From assembly GCA_027624955.1 (NCBI GenBank), contig JAQBTG010000010.1, positions 1 through 64,000 of the forward strand: DNA of 64,000 nt, in the 5' to 3' direction. The stretch is from Pseudomonadota bacterium. GTDB taxonomy: Bacteria > Pseudomonadota > Alphaproteobacteria > UBA828. The translations under genes and the position numbers were made by a program. The notes beneath the pieces are model-generated. The model was not told where the DNA came from. It did no database searches and was given only the letters and a program-made list of their open reading frames with translations. How positions within the stretch are numbered: position 1 is the stretch's first letter; each line of letters opens with the position of its first letter. Of the stretch, positions 1-7,979 are shown one piece after another.

Positions 1-84
1 CGATCCGTGGAACTCCAGCTTCAGGCGGCGGTCGAAACAGGGCCGAAGTGGGTGGCGATCCGATTCACCTTCCGGGTTCCGCAT
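1..84 (-). mobile_element. IS1380-family transposase gene, 5' end only
   Basis: The minus strand reads from an ATG at 84 off the left edge of the window, giving 28 residues. The last ones, CFDRRLKLEFHGS, match the typical beginning of IS1380-type transposases, where FDRRLKLEFHGS is followed by a conserved region not included here. Only the amino-terminal end is visible, so whether the transposase is intact cannot be judged. It points away from the RepA fragment at 127 and supports the view that the left end of the window is mobile DNA. The identification rests on a short recognised motif. Confidence 0.6.
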
Positions 85-97
85 CCGAGCCGCCCTC

Positions 98-138
98 TGT
101 CTGATATAAGCTTCTGATTCTTATACATGAATCAGACA
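98..138. repeat. Overlapping inverted repeats at the repA-like start
   Basis: Two mutually exclusive palindromes share this stretch: TGTCTGAT at 98-105 pairs with ATCAGACA at 131-138, and TCTGATTC at 113-120 pairs with GAATCAGA at 129-136. The ATG of the RepA-like fragment (127) lies in the loop of the second. It may be an insertion-sequence end or an operator of the plasmid gene; the sequence does not decide between these. Confidence 0.5.
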
Positions 139-417
139 CAAACCGCATCAAATGGTTCGGTCACTTGGGAAATGCGGGTCTATACCTGGTTGACGCACCG
201 CCTGCCGCGCGTCAGGCGCGCCAATGGCGATTTCGTAAGCTGGTACGCGCTGCGCGACCAGTTCGGCCCCGATGTCGCCGATCTGAAGCGGTTCCACGCC
301 ACCTTCAAGGCGGCGCTGCGCCAGGCGACGGCAGTCTACCCGTCAGCGAAGATCAGCCAGGTGGACGGCGGATTCCGCCTCTACGACAGCGCGCCGCCGG
401 TCAGGTGGGTAGGGTGA
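127..417 (+). pseudogene. RepA-like plasmid replication initiator, carboxy-terminal piece
   Basis: The 96-residue product resembles only the carboxy-terminal part of plasmid-encoded RepA replication initiators (the RepA_C type), with the pattern VYTWLTHRLPRV, then W-x-x-L-x-x-QFG, then ALRQATAVYPSAKI and a GGFRLY ending. Complete members of the family are about three times longer, and the missing part would lie where the IS1380-type gene now stands. I infer that insertion or deletion removed the front of the gene. The ATG at 127 has no clear ribosome-binding site, so this is probably a dead remnant. It indicates that a plasmid-like element integrated beside the tRNA-Ser gene. Confidence 0.6.
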
Positions 418-689
418 TGGCTGAAAGCGGCTGGAATTTGGGAGAGTGGCTGCGTCTCGATCAAAAACCCGATGGCATGACGACGATCACCGACTTCTGG
501 CTGTTATCGGGCAAAATCTTTCATCTGCCGGGTGATGCCATCATTATTGGCTTGGCTGAGCATATGCCGAAGGTGGCAATCTTTCTGGAACTCTCTGGAG
601 ACAGTCTGGGGGAATTTGGGTCCGGTGTCATATCGTTCTTTGTGTGGATGTTCCTATCGGCGGCGTACTTCAGCGCTTTGGGGGATTAA
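417..689 (+). CDS. Small hypothetical protein with one membrane segment
   Basis: This 90-residue frame starts at an ATG that shares one base with the stop codon of the RepA-like fragment (TGATG), with AGGG just upstream, so translation could be coupled. I do not recognise the family. The amino half is polar and tryptophan-containing; the carboxy end (about residues 69-88, GVISFFVWMFLSAAYFSAL) is a plausible transmembrane helix. It belongs to the mobile-element remnant between the window edge and the tRNA gene. It may be a true small membrane protein of the element or a chance frame. Confidence 0.4.
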   Translation: MAESGWNLGEWLRLDQKPDGMTTITDFWLLSGKIFHLPGDAIIIGLAEHMPKVAIFLELSGDSLGEFGSGVISFFVWMFLSAAYFSALGD

Positions 690-794
690 TTATCCACGCT
701 AAGGGTAAGGGTGCGTCAGGGTTCATAGCTCAGAAGATTGTCTGAGTAGACCCACCAAGACTAACGGTTACCCATAAGCGTCCCATACAGATTT

Positions 795-929
795 ATGGCC
801 GACAACGTCGTTGCCCTCTTTGAGCTGACACTCCAAGACGATGAGGTAAAGGTTGTCGAGGAACGGCACTATAAGCTGGTCCCTGCTTCCGACCTCGACC
901 GCGACGCAATACGGACCTACCGCGATTAG
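795..929 (+). CDS. Very small hypothetical protein (44 residues)
   Basis: An ATG-started frame of 44 codons ending in TAG encodes an acidic soluble peptide (MADNVVALFELTLQDDE at the front, DLDRDAIRTYRD at the end). It has a biologically plausible composition but no obvious ribosome-binding site and no family that I recognise. Its position just before the tRNA-Ser 3' end, in the element remnant, suggests a small accessory gene of that element. The call is weak. Confidence 0.28.
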   Translation: MADNVVALFELTLQDDEVKVVEERHYKLVPASDLDRDAIRTYRD

Positions 930-1042
930 CGCCTCGCAGCATCGAAAGAAGCAGCATCGTTTTCAAAGTGTGGGAGAGAATGTGGGATAAGCTGGGAATA
1001 AATCTAGTTTATCGAACAAAATCAATAAGATAGTATGTTTTT

Positions 1043-1132
1043 TGGCGGATGGGGTGGGATTCGAACCCACGAAGGGTGTTACCCCTTGCCGGTTTTCAAG
1101 ACCGGTCCCTTCAACCACTCGGGCACCCATCC
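1043..1132 (-). tRNA. tRNA-Ser (anticodon TGA)
   Basis: The minus strand reads a full 90-base class II tRNA. The 7-bp acceptor stem is GGATGGG with CCCATCC, the discriminator is G and CCA is encoded. The anticodon loop is CTTGAAA (anticodon TGA, reading UCA-type serine codons), a long variable arm follows, and the T arm contains GTTCGAATC. The 3' end faces the RepA/IS1380 remnant, the side on which elements that use tRNA genes as attachment sites are found. Confidence 0.95.
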
Positions 1133-1261
1133 ATGCTCTTGCTCAAATGCCGAACTTTCAAATTACTTTGAAGCGATCCGCCGACTGGACAGCAAAGGCA
1201 ATATCACCCGCAGGCGGCAGGGTGCAAGAAGGCGTCATTCGAAATTCGATAGATCTGCGTC

Positions 1262-1285
1262 TAAAATCAGCGCAAACAGCTGCGC
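1262..1285 (-). terminator. Possible terminator of the polysaccharide operon
   Basis: About twenty bases beyond the asnB stop codon, the minus strand has a short stem (GCGCA at 1285-1281 with TGCGC at 1274-1270, six-base loop) followed by TGATTTTAG. It is a weak but correctly placed intrinsic-terminator candidate. Confidence 0.35.
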
Positions 1286-1304
1286 CGCCACGGATTTGGG
1301 AAGA

Positions 1305-3071
1305 TTAAGCCGCCAAGCAGTCGAACACATCGCCATCGCTCGGATGGCCGAGAACATGGATTTGGTGCCAGGTAGCGTAGAATAGCAGAATCCAGGCGGC
1401 AAAATTCTGGTGTTTGCCGCCGTCTTTGAATATGCCGCGCACTTGGTCGGGCAGGCACAATTCAGCGACGCCCGGTTGCTCGGCCACCAGCGCGCCGAGA
1501 TTCGCGCCATGGCGGTTGATCCAGGTCCCAACCGGCACAGTGAAGCCGCGCTTGTGCTCAAAGGCACGGGCCTCCGGCAGCCGCGAATCGAGCCATTTTC
1601 TGAGCAGCCATTTGCCGAGGCGCCCGCGAATCTTGAGGCTGTCCGGCAGGGCGAAGGCGACCTCCGCTACGGCGGGGTCGAGGAACGGCGTGCGGCCCTC
1701 GACACCATGCGCCATCAAGCAGCGGTCGAGTTTGATCAACAGATCATTGGGCAGCCACTCGGCGCAATCCACTGTTTGCACCCGCTGGAGGGGGGTGAGG
1801 CCGGCGCCGTGCGCCAGATGTTCGGCCGCCGCCACACCGTCGCGCCAACCATGTGGCGCTTCGCGCAACAGGCCGAGCCGCTCCAGTGCCGAGCGCGCCC
1901 GCATGGCTTTGGCACCACCGCGCCACCACGGCCGCGTGGCGCTCCGGTAGCGTCCGTACCCGGCGAACAATTCATCGCCGCCTTCGCCGCACAGTACTAC
2001 CTTCAATTCCTCAGACGCCGTCTGCCCGAGCTTATAGGTCGGCAAGGTGGCGTAATCGGCCACCGGATCATCGAGCGCCGCCGCGACGCGCGGCAAAAGG
2101 GTGAGAAAATCCTTCTCATCGAATTCGATCTCCACATGTTCGGCGCCAACCGCCCGGGCCACAGCGCGGGCATGGGCCCGTTCGTCATGCGCGTCGCCTT
2201 CTGAGAAACCGATCGTGAAGGCGCGCACCGGCGTCTCATTCAGCCGTGCCATGGCGGCGAGCAGGGCGGAGCTGTCAATGCCGCCGGAGAGAAACATGCC
2301 GTAGGGCACGTCCGAACGCTGATGCACCATCACGCTATCCATCAGCGCCGCGTCGAGGCGCTCGAGCGCTTCATCTTCGCTTTGCACTTCTGGTGCCGAT
2401 GATGTCGGGAGGGCTGAGATATGGCGGCGCTCGACGATGCGTCCCGCACGAACTTGAATGGTCTCGCCCGGCAGTACTCGTTTGATATCACGGTAGATCG
2501 TGTCGCGCCCGGTGGTGAACTGCATGCTCAGCAGCTCATTCTGGGCGCGTCGGGAAAGGTCCGAAGCAACGGCGAAACCGCCGGAGATTAGGGCCCGGGG
2601 CTCAGATGCGAAGGCCAAACCGAATGCACCTTCGACATAATAAAGCGGCTTGATGCCGAACGGATCACGCGCCAACAACAGGCTATTGGCGCGACGGTCG
2701 TGCAGCGCCAAGGCATACATACCGCGCAGGTCGCGTGCGACGTCCACGCCAGCGCCTGGATAAAGCCGAAGCGGCACTTCACAATCTGATTGCGTCGTAA
2801 ATTCGAGATCCGGGTGCTCGGAGCGCAACTCAACAAAATTATAAAATTCAGCATTGGCGATCAGGGTCGCGCCGGCACCATCATTCAGCGGCTGATCTCC
2901 GGTGACGAGGTCGATGATCGACAACCGGGTATGCGCGAATGCTACATCCTGTAGGGCATAGGCGCCGCTGCCGTCGGGCCCGCGGTGGGTCAATACAGCG
3001 CCCATACGATCAACCGCGCTGATGTCTGGGCGTGTGGCATCCAGCGTCATGAGGCCAGCAATGCCGCACAT
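1305..3071 (-). CDS. asnB: Asparagine synthase-like glutamine amidotransferase
   Basis: The 588-residue product has the two-domain asparagine synthetase B layout. An amino-terminal nucleophile glutaminase begins MCGIAG (Cys2 is the nucleophile). A carboxy-terminal ATP-pyrophosphatase domain carries SGGIDSS at 262-268 and a later CGEGGDELFAGY. The enzyme would transfer ammonia from glutamine to an adenylated carboxylate, normally aspartate. It is the last gene of a minus-strand run with four glycosyltransferases (its start codon touches the stop of the one before), so an alternative role is amidation of an acidic sugar in a surface polysaccharide. The usual N-G-E of the glutaminase oxyanion region reads N-A-E (73-75) here. 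Family assignment is firm; the true substrate is not. Confidence 0.9.
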   Translation of the reverse strand: MCGIAGLMTLDATRPDISAVDRMGAVLTHRGPDGSGAYALQDVAFAHTRLSIIDLVTGDQPLNDGAGATLIANAEFYNFVELRSEHPDLEFTTQSDCEVPLRLYPGAGVDVARDLRGMYALALHDRRANSLLLARDPFGIKPLYYVEGAFGLAFASEPRALISGGFAVASDLSRRAQNELLSMQFTTGRDTIYRDIKRVLPGETIQVRAGRIVERRHISALPTSSAPEVQSEDEALERLDAALMDSVMVHQRSDVPYGMFLSGGIDSSALLAAMARLNETPVRAFTIGFSEGDAHDERAHARAVARAVGAEHVEIEFDEKDFLTLLPRVAAALDDPVADYATLPTYKLGQTASEELKVVLCGEGGDELFAGYGRYRSATRPWWRGGAKAMRARSALERLGLLREAPHGWRDGVAAAEHLAHGAGLTPLQRVQTVDCAEWLPNDLLIKLDRCLMAHGVEGRTPFLDPAVAEVAFALPDSLKIRGRLGKWLLRKWLDSRLPEARAFEHKRGFTVPVGTWINRHGANLGALVAEQPGVAELCLPDQVRGIFKDGGKHQNFAAWILLFYATWHQIHVLGHPSDGDVFDCLAA

Positions 3072-4132
3072 CAGCTTCGTACCTGTTCGAAGAAATCCAG
3101 ATAACGGCGGACGATGGCCGCTTCTGTGTAAGTTTCGGCATAGGCCGCGCGCCCGGCCTTCGCCAGCCTTGCTGCCAATTCCGGGTTATCGATCAGGGTG
3201 CGAATCGAAGTCGCCAAAGCCGGCGCATCTTCCAACGGGACCAGCAGCCCGGTTTCGCCGGACGTGATCAGGCTTATCGGCCCGGCCGCGGCAGCGGCGA
3301 CCACAGGCGTGCCATGCGCCCAGGCTTCGATCACGACATTTCCCAACGGCTCGATGCGCGATGGGCAAACGAATATATCAGCCGCCGCCAATAGCGCGCC
3401 GACATCCTCGCGCCAACCCAGAAAGCGCACCCGCGCCGCAACGCCGAGGCTGTCCGCAAGGGCGTGCAATTCCGCTTTGAGCGGACCATCGCCGGCGATC
3501 CATGCGTAGGTGTCCGGCAATTCGGCAAGGGCGTACAGCAATTGGTCAAACGCTTTGTTGACGTGGAGACGGCCGAGCGCCACCACCAGCGGCGCGCGGT
3601 CTGGCGTTTCCAATTCGCCGCGCACGACTGCCGGCGCCGGTTCGGCAGAAACGAAATTTGGGAGGTAGTGGCTTCGTTCCGCTGGCCAGAGTTCGCTCCG
3701 AACGTAGCGCACGATGCCCTCGGTATTGCCGATCAGATGATCGCAGGAAGTATAATATTTGAGATCGTAATAACCGCCGAGGCGGGCGACATGGGTAAAA
3801 CCGTGATCGGCGACTTTGGCCGGACATAGATGACTTGCCCGGTTCATCCAGGTAAGGACGACATGCGGAGAGAACGACTTAATTTCCCGCCCAAATGCGC
3901 GGCGCGTTGTGAAATCCGTCCAGCCGCCAAAGGGGAGCGCCACCGGTTCAAGCCCGCCATCGCGCAGCGCGGCTACCCAGGGCCGCCCATCGCGTACCAG
4001 AATATGTTGATCCACGCCGGCGCGGGCCAGCGCCAGCGCCAAGCGCACAAAAAAAGTCTCCGCCCCGCCATGCTCGCCGCCAGCGATCGCCTGCAACAAG
4101 CGCAAGCCAGATGCGCCGCCTGCGCTATTCAT
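3071..4132 (-). CDS. Glycosyltransferase family 4 (GT-B fold)
   Basis: I start this 353-residue protein at the ATG at 4132, which overlaps the end of the preceding gene by eight bases; an upstream in-frame ATG lies deep inside that gene. The front (LLQAIAGGEHGGAETFFVRLA) is the glycine-rich loop typical of GT4 retaining transferases. The carboxy half has VVALGRLHVNKAFDQLL and the nucleotide-sugar-binding E-x7-E style segment around CPSRIEPLGNVVIEAWAHGTPVVA. It probably adds a sugar to a lipopolysaccharide core or capsule precursor at the inner membrane. Donor and acceptor cannot be read from the sequence. Confidence 0.88.
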   Translation of the reverse strand: MNSAGGASGLRLLQAIAGGEHGGAETFFVRLALALARAGVDQHILVRDGRPWVAALRDGGLEPVALPFGGWTDFTTRRAFGREIKSFSPHVVLTWMNRASHLCPAKVADHGFTHVARLGGYYDLKYYTSCDHLIGNTEGIVRYVRSELWPAERSHYLPNFVSAEPAPAVVRGELETPDRAPLVVALGRLHVNKAFDQLLYALAELPDTYAWIAGDGPLKAELHALADSLGVAARVRFLGWREDVGALLAAADIFVCPSRIEPLGNVVIEAWAHGTPVVAAAAAGPISLITSGETGLLVPLEDAPALATSIRTLIDNPELAARLAKAGRAAYAETYTEAAIVRRYLDFFEQVRS

Positions 4133-4907
4133 CGTCCAACTCGGCCTTGAGGTGAGAGAGCAGGGGATAGAGCGCCGCCATGAGGGCGATAGCAAAGCCC
4201 CAGCGGCCTTCGCGGTAACCCTTGCGCATAAAGTAACATTTTAGAAAGCGCGAGATTGAGCGCCGCAGCGTCCAAATCATGGGCGGCAACTTAACATCGC
4301 TAGCACGTAAATCTGCTGCTCGGGCATCGCTATAGCGTTGCAGGCGAGAGATCATGTCGGCAAAATCGCGGTCGACATAATGTGTCATAGCCGTGTGCAG
4401 CCAGCGCTTGGGTCCGCTCAGTATGAGCGGCGGATGAATGCGGCTCGACCCCCACTGCTTGGCGCCCGGCGTGAACAGGCGGGGTGCCGCCATCACCCCC
4501 CATGAGCCGCCCCAGCCGTAGCGCACTAGGCGGGCGCCTATATAGTTGTCGAACGGCACAAGAAAATATCCCGGCGCGGCATGGGCGATGGTCTGGCGGA
4601 TTTCCCGGCCCAGCGCTTCGGAGGCGCGCTCGTCCGCATCCACTTCGAGAATCCAGTCGCCGGTGCAGAGATCGATGCCGGCATGGCGTCTCGGCCCCTC
4701 GAGCGGCCAGTCCCCAGCAACCGTCCGTGCACCAAACCTTTCGGCAATCTCCTTGGAGCCGTCGCTGCAGCGGTCAAGCACCACGATAATTTCATCGGCG
4801 AAAGCGAGCGCCTCCAAGCACTCGGCTAATTGTTCCGCCTCGTTGTGCACGCATAATGCGACCGACAGTTTTGGCGCTGACGATGCCTCGGTTCCGCCAG
4901 CGTTCAT
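4125..4907 (-). CDS. Glycosyltransferase family 2, WaaE/KdtX-like
   Basis: This 260-residue protein starts at the ATG at 4907, which overlaps the preceding stop codon as ATGA. LSVALCVHNEAEQLAECLEAL near the start, LDRCSDGS and the metal-binding EVDADE follow the pattern of GT2 enzymes related to WaaE/KdtX, which add glucose to the inner core of lipopolysaccharide. A weakly hydrophobic carboxy end (FAIALMAALYPLLSHL) may lie on the membrane. Its tight coupling to a heptosyltransferase-like gene supports a role in lipopolysaccharide core assembly. Confidence 0.87.
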   Translation of the reverse strand: MNAGGTEASSAPKLSVALCVHNEAEQLAECLEALAFADEIIVVLDRCSDGSKEIAERFGARTVAGDWPLEGPRRHAGIDLCTGDWILEVDADERASEALGREIRQTIAHAAPGYFLVPFDNYIGARLVRYGWGGSWGVMAAPRLFTPGAKQWGSSRIHPPLILSGPKRWLHTAMTHYVDRDFADMISRLQRYSDARAADLRASDVKLPPMIWTLRRSISRFLKCYFMRKGYREGRWGFAIALMAALYPLLSHLKAELDDE

Positions 4908-5863
4908 GAGCGCGTATCCAAAACCCGCGCCCACAATTCACGTGCAGCGTTCTCGGCCATCTCCACGGTCAAGCTGTCCATCAGGCTCCCGGTCGTCCTG
5001 TGATCGTAGCCGCTTCCGCCGACCAATTCGTCATAATCCAGACCCGTCCGTACGACCGCGCATTGTGCGCCCCAGGGCGCATAATGCGCCTCCCGGCTCG
5101 GCCCGAACAGGCCTAGTGTCGGGACCCCAGAAGCAGCAGCAATATGCATGAGCCCGGAATCATTTCCGACATAGAAATCGCAACGCGCAAGCAGGGCCGC
5201 GACGGTTAGCAAATCGAGCTTGCCCACCAGGTCATGTACTTGGGCTGCCGGAAGTGAGTCGATCGCCGCAGCCGCCGCAGCGCGCTCCGACGCCGCGCCA
5301 AGGATGATCACCGCCGCACCCGGCAGAATTCCGTCGCTGGCGGTCAGGCGAACCGCGAGCTCAGCGAAATTTTTGCCCGGCCATTGCTTACCGCGCCAAT
5401 TGGCGGTCGGGCCGAGGGCGAGAACCGGCCCCTCGGGCAATACACGAGCCGCGGCGTTTTCCTGCGCCGCGCCGATCCACAAATGCGGCGGCGGCGGTTC
5501 GGGCAAGCGCGCAAGTTCAGCCAGCGAGGCCAGCCGGTGCGCCGCGCCACTATTGGGGCGCCAGACCATACGCCGGCGCGCCATCAGACAATAGGAAAGG
5601 GCGGACGCCCTGAGATCGATCACCAAATGCCAGTAATTCGGCCAACACTGCCACCAGAGAGCCAGCCAGTGCACTGCCAAGCGGCGCTTCTTCAGTGCAA
5701 TGACGCGCGCTACCTGGGGTGTTTCAGCAAACAACGGCGCGGCGGCGGGGCCGCAGGCGATGGTGATCTCCGAGTCAGGATATTGTTCGATGAGGTGGGA
5801 GAGCAGCGCCGTGGAGAGTACCGCGTCGCCGATGCGCGTCGAGGTGATGAAGAGAAGCTTCAT
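4904..5863 (-). CDS. Glycosyltransferase family 9 (heptosyltransferase-like)
   Basis: The start is placed at the ATG at 5863, an ATGA overlap with the upstream gene, giving 319 residues. The protein opens MKLLFITSTRIGDAVLSTALLSHL, the ADP-heptose:LPS heptosyltransferase signature of an R-x-GD strand-loop. Later parts include GPTANWRGKQWPGKNFAEL and the YVGNDSGLMHIAAASGVPTLGLFGP motif that binds the nucleotide sugar in GT9 enzymes. It would transfer heptose or a similar sugar to lipid A-Kdo on the cytoplasmic face. Its neighbours are all glycosyltransferases. Confidence 0.9.
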   Translation of the reverse strand: MKLLFITSTRIGDAVLSTALLSHLIEQYPDSEITIACGPAAAPLFAETPQVARVIALKKRRLAVHWLALWWQCWPNYWHLVIDLRASALSYCLMARRRMVWRPNSGAAHRLASLAELARLPEPPPPHLWIGAAQENAAARVLPEGPVLALGPTANWRGKQWPGKNFAELAVRLTASDGILPGAAVIILGAASERAAAAAAIDSLPAAQVHDLVGKLDLLTVAALLARCDFYVGNDSGLMHIAAASGVPTLGLFGPSREAHYAPWGAQCAVVRTGLDYDELVGGSGYDHRTTGSLMDSLTVEMAENAARELWARVLDTRS

Positions 5864-6888
5864 CGAAAGATGGTTTCGAACTCGCTTGCCGTTGTATCCC
5901 AACTTCTCGAACGCCCATGGCGCCGCGCCACGATGCTGGCGGATTTGAACTCGTCGTCGTCGCTCAGCATACGAACCGCGTGATCGGCGAAATCACTTTT
6001 CGAATCAGTTAAAAATGCCGATTTGTCGCCAATGACACGTTCTTTGACCGCGCCCATCGGGCGCGCCACAGCCGGCACTCCGACGGCCTGTGATTCGGCC
6101 AGCGTGGAGCAATACATTTCTTTTTCCGAACCGGGATAAAGATGAACTCGGGCGTGCCGGTACGCCTGGGACATGTCCCGGTCTCCCGCAGGTGCCTTGA
6201 TTATGATGCCGCTCTGCTCGGCGGCGATGACCTTGCGGTAAATTTCGTTGAGCTCGTCGGGCAGGGTTTCGCCGGCTTCGGCCTGCTTGAAGGCTGCGGA
6301 ATAGATATGCAACTCGGCGTTCGGAACTTTCGGGCGGACCTGCGTGGTCCAAATATCGAGAAGCCATTCAAGCCCGTGCTTGGGATGTGTGGTGACAATG
6401 GCGATCGGCGGGTCACTCGGGTCCATTTCATCGGCTTCGCGGTATTCCTCGCGGACGCCAGGTGAAATGTTGCGAGTCGAAGATTCTCCGGTGCCTGTGT
6501 AAGTCTCCCGATGGCTGCGCCCGAGAAACACCAAGCGCGCCTCGGTGCGTTGCAACATGTCCGTTACTTGCGGCTTGTCGAGATATTCGGCTGGGCCAGT
6601 AAGCCACAATATGCGGGCTTTGGTGGCGCGCACGAATTCCAGCAGCCGGGGTTTGCGGAATGCAATCAGCACCTCGGTGATCGGCGGGCGGCGGCCGTCC
6701 CAATCGACCCAACTGACGTTTTCATAACCCATGGCGTTCGGTGTGCGGTTAATCACGCGCACCACATGTCCGGCCCGTGCCAAGGCAGCGGGCAGGCTGG
6801 CAAACGCCTTTTCCGCTCCACCGAGCGGCTGATAGGCGGGTGTCATCCCGTTGAAGGGTATGGAATCATCGACCAGAGTAACCAACAT
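5860..6888 (-). CDS. Glycosyltransferase family 4, first gene of the operon
   Basis: The 342-residue protein begins MLVTLVDDSIPFNGMTPAYQ and has the GT4-type glycine loop PLGGAEKAFASLPAALARAGH. The carboxy domain has AIVTTHPKHGLEWLLDIW, a position for the donor phosphate, and YPGSEKEMYCSTLAESQAVGVPAVA, the conserved E-x7-E-like acidic segment. It leads a minus-strand operon whose following genes start inside the stop codons of their predecessors. The promoter must lie in the 126 bases shared with the divergent ygfZ. A surface-polysaccharide role is inferred from context. Confidence 0.85.
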   Translation of the reverse strand: MLVTLVDDSIPFNGMTPAYQPLGGAEKAFASLPAALARAGHVVRVINRTPNAMGYENVSWVDWDGRRPPITEVLIAFRKPRLLEFVRATKARILWLTGPAEYLDKPQVTDMLQRTEARLVFLGRSHRETYTGTGESSTRNISPGVREEYREADEMDPSDPPIAIVTTHPKHGLEWLLDIWTTQVRPKVPNAELHIYSAAFKQAEAGETLPDELNEIYRKVIAAEQSGIIIKAPAGDRDMSQAYRHARVHLYPGSEKEMYCSTLAESQAVGVPAVARPMGAVKERVIGDKSAFLTDSKSDFADHAVRMLSDDDEFKSASIVARRHGRSRSWDTTASEFETIFR

Positions 6889-7014
6889 CTTCCGGCCTTA
6901 TAGCCATCCCCAATCGGCTTGCCAAGCACCCTGGAACACGACACCTTGCCAAGCGCCGCAATTCGCCCTAACTCATTGTCGAACAACATAGTCGTTAACA
7001 ATTCATGGCGCGTT

Positions 7015-7914
7015 ATGACAGGTATTTGTTACATCGAATTGGAGAGCCGGGGCGTCCTTGCAGTAACCGGCGGAGATGCAGCGGAATTCCTCCAGGGTTT
7101 GGTCTCCAATGATATTGCGCAAGTCGGCGATGGCCGGGTGGTGTATGCCGCGCTGCTCACTCCTCAGGGCAAGTATTTGCATGATTTCATGGTTGCCTGC
7201 GCGGCGGGCGCCTTCCTGCTCGATTGCGAGGCTGCACGCCTGATGGATTTGGGCCAGCGTTTCGGTGCGTACCGCCTGCGCGCAGATATCGAATTGTCGG
7301 ATGCGACGGAGGATTGGCGTGTCGTCGCTCTTCTCGGCGACAATGCCGAAGCCCAGTTGGGGTTTTCGTTGGCTGAGCCCGGCGCCGCGGCGCCGCTCGA
7401 AAGTGGCGGGCTGATCTACCGCGATCCAAGGCCACAGATGCCGGGACTACGCGCTTTCGTTCCGCGCGACGCCGGTTTTGGCCAGTTCGAGGCGGCCGGA
7501 ATTCCGGCCGGCACATTGGTGGATTATGAACGCCTCCGGATTGCCGCAGGCGTCCCCGACGGCAGCCGCGACATGACCGTCAATAAATCCACATTGATGG
7601 AATTTGGCTTCGAAGCCCTAAAAGGGGTGGATTTCGAGAAGGGCTGCTATGTTGGCCAGGAGCTGACTGCGCGGACCAAATATCGCGGTCTGGTGCGCCG
7701 GCGCTTTCAGCGCGTCTTCGTCGACGGCGCGGTGCCGGCGCCCGGCACACCGATTATGGCAAACGACAAGGAAGCCGGTGAAATTTGCTCCAGTGTGGGT
7801 GATCAGGCGCTGGCTCTGCTGCGTATCGATCGCAGCGCAGAAGCCGAGGCCGCCGGAATCTCCTTGACCGCCGGCAAGGCCACACTTCGGCTGCTGGAAA
7901 ACGACGGCGCCTAG
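7015..7914 (+). CDS. ygfZ: YgfZ/GcvT-like folate-binding iron-sulfur assembly factor
   Basis: I choose the ATG at 7015 (299 residues; MTGICYIELESRGVLAVTGG), because the 32 codons upstream look non-coding and homologues start here. The protein is a YgfZ/COG0354 member of the aminomethyltransferase fold, marked by KGCYVGQE at 209-216, the diagnostic K-G-C-Y-x-G-Q-E. In Escherichia coli YgfZ is a folate-dependent factor that supports the repair or maturation of certain [4Fe-4S] enzymes such as MiaB. It stands alone between a divergent polysaccharide operon and a convergent HD-GYP gene. Confidence 0.93.
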   Translation: MTGICYIELESRGVLAVTGGDAAEFLQGLVSNDIAQVGDGRVVYAALLTPQGKYLHDFMVACAAGAFLLDCEAARLMDLGQRFGAYRLRADIELSDATEDWRVVALLGDNAEAQLGFSLAEPGAAAPLESGGLIYRDPRPQMPGLRAFVPRDAGFGQFEAAGIPAGTLVDYERLRIAAGVPDGSRDMTVNKSTLMEFGFEALKGVDFEKGCYVGQELTARTKYRGLVRRRFQRVFVDGAVPAPGTPIMANDKEAGEICSSVGDQALALLRIDRSAEAEAAGISLTAGKATLRLLENDGA

Positions 7915-7979
7915 ATTAGCTTGAACAGTTCGTTTGCCGCGATTTAGTCCGACAGAGCTCCGTGCAAGAACCCCGCGCT

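Noticed and set aside
1035-1385. Plus-strand frames running through the tRNA-Ser gene
   Set aside because: The frames translate the complement of a tRNA and the asnB end; no protein family is recognisable.
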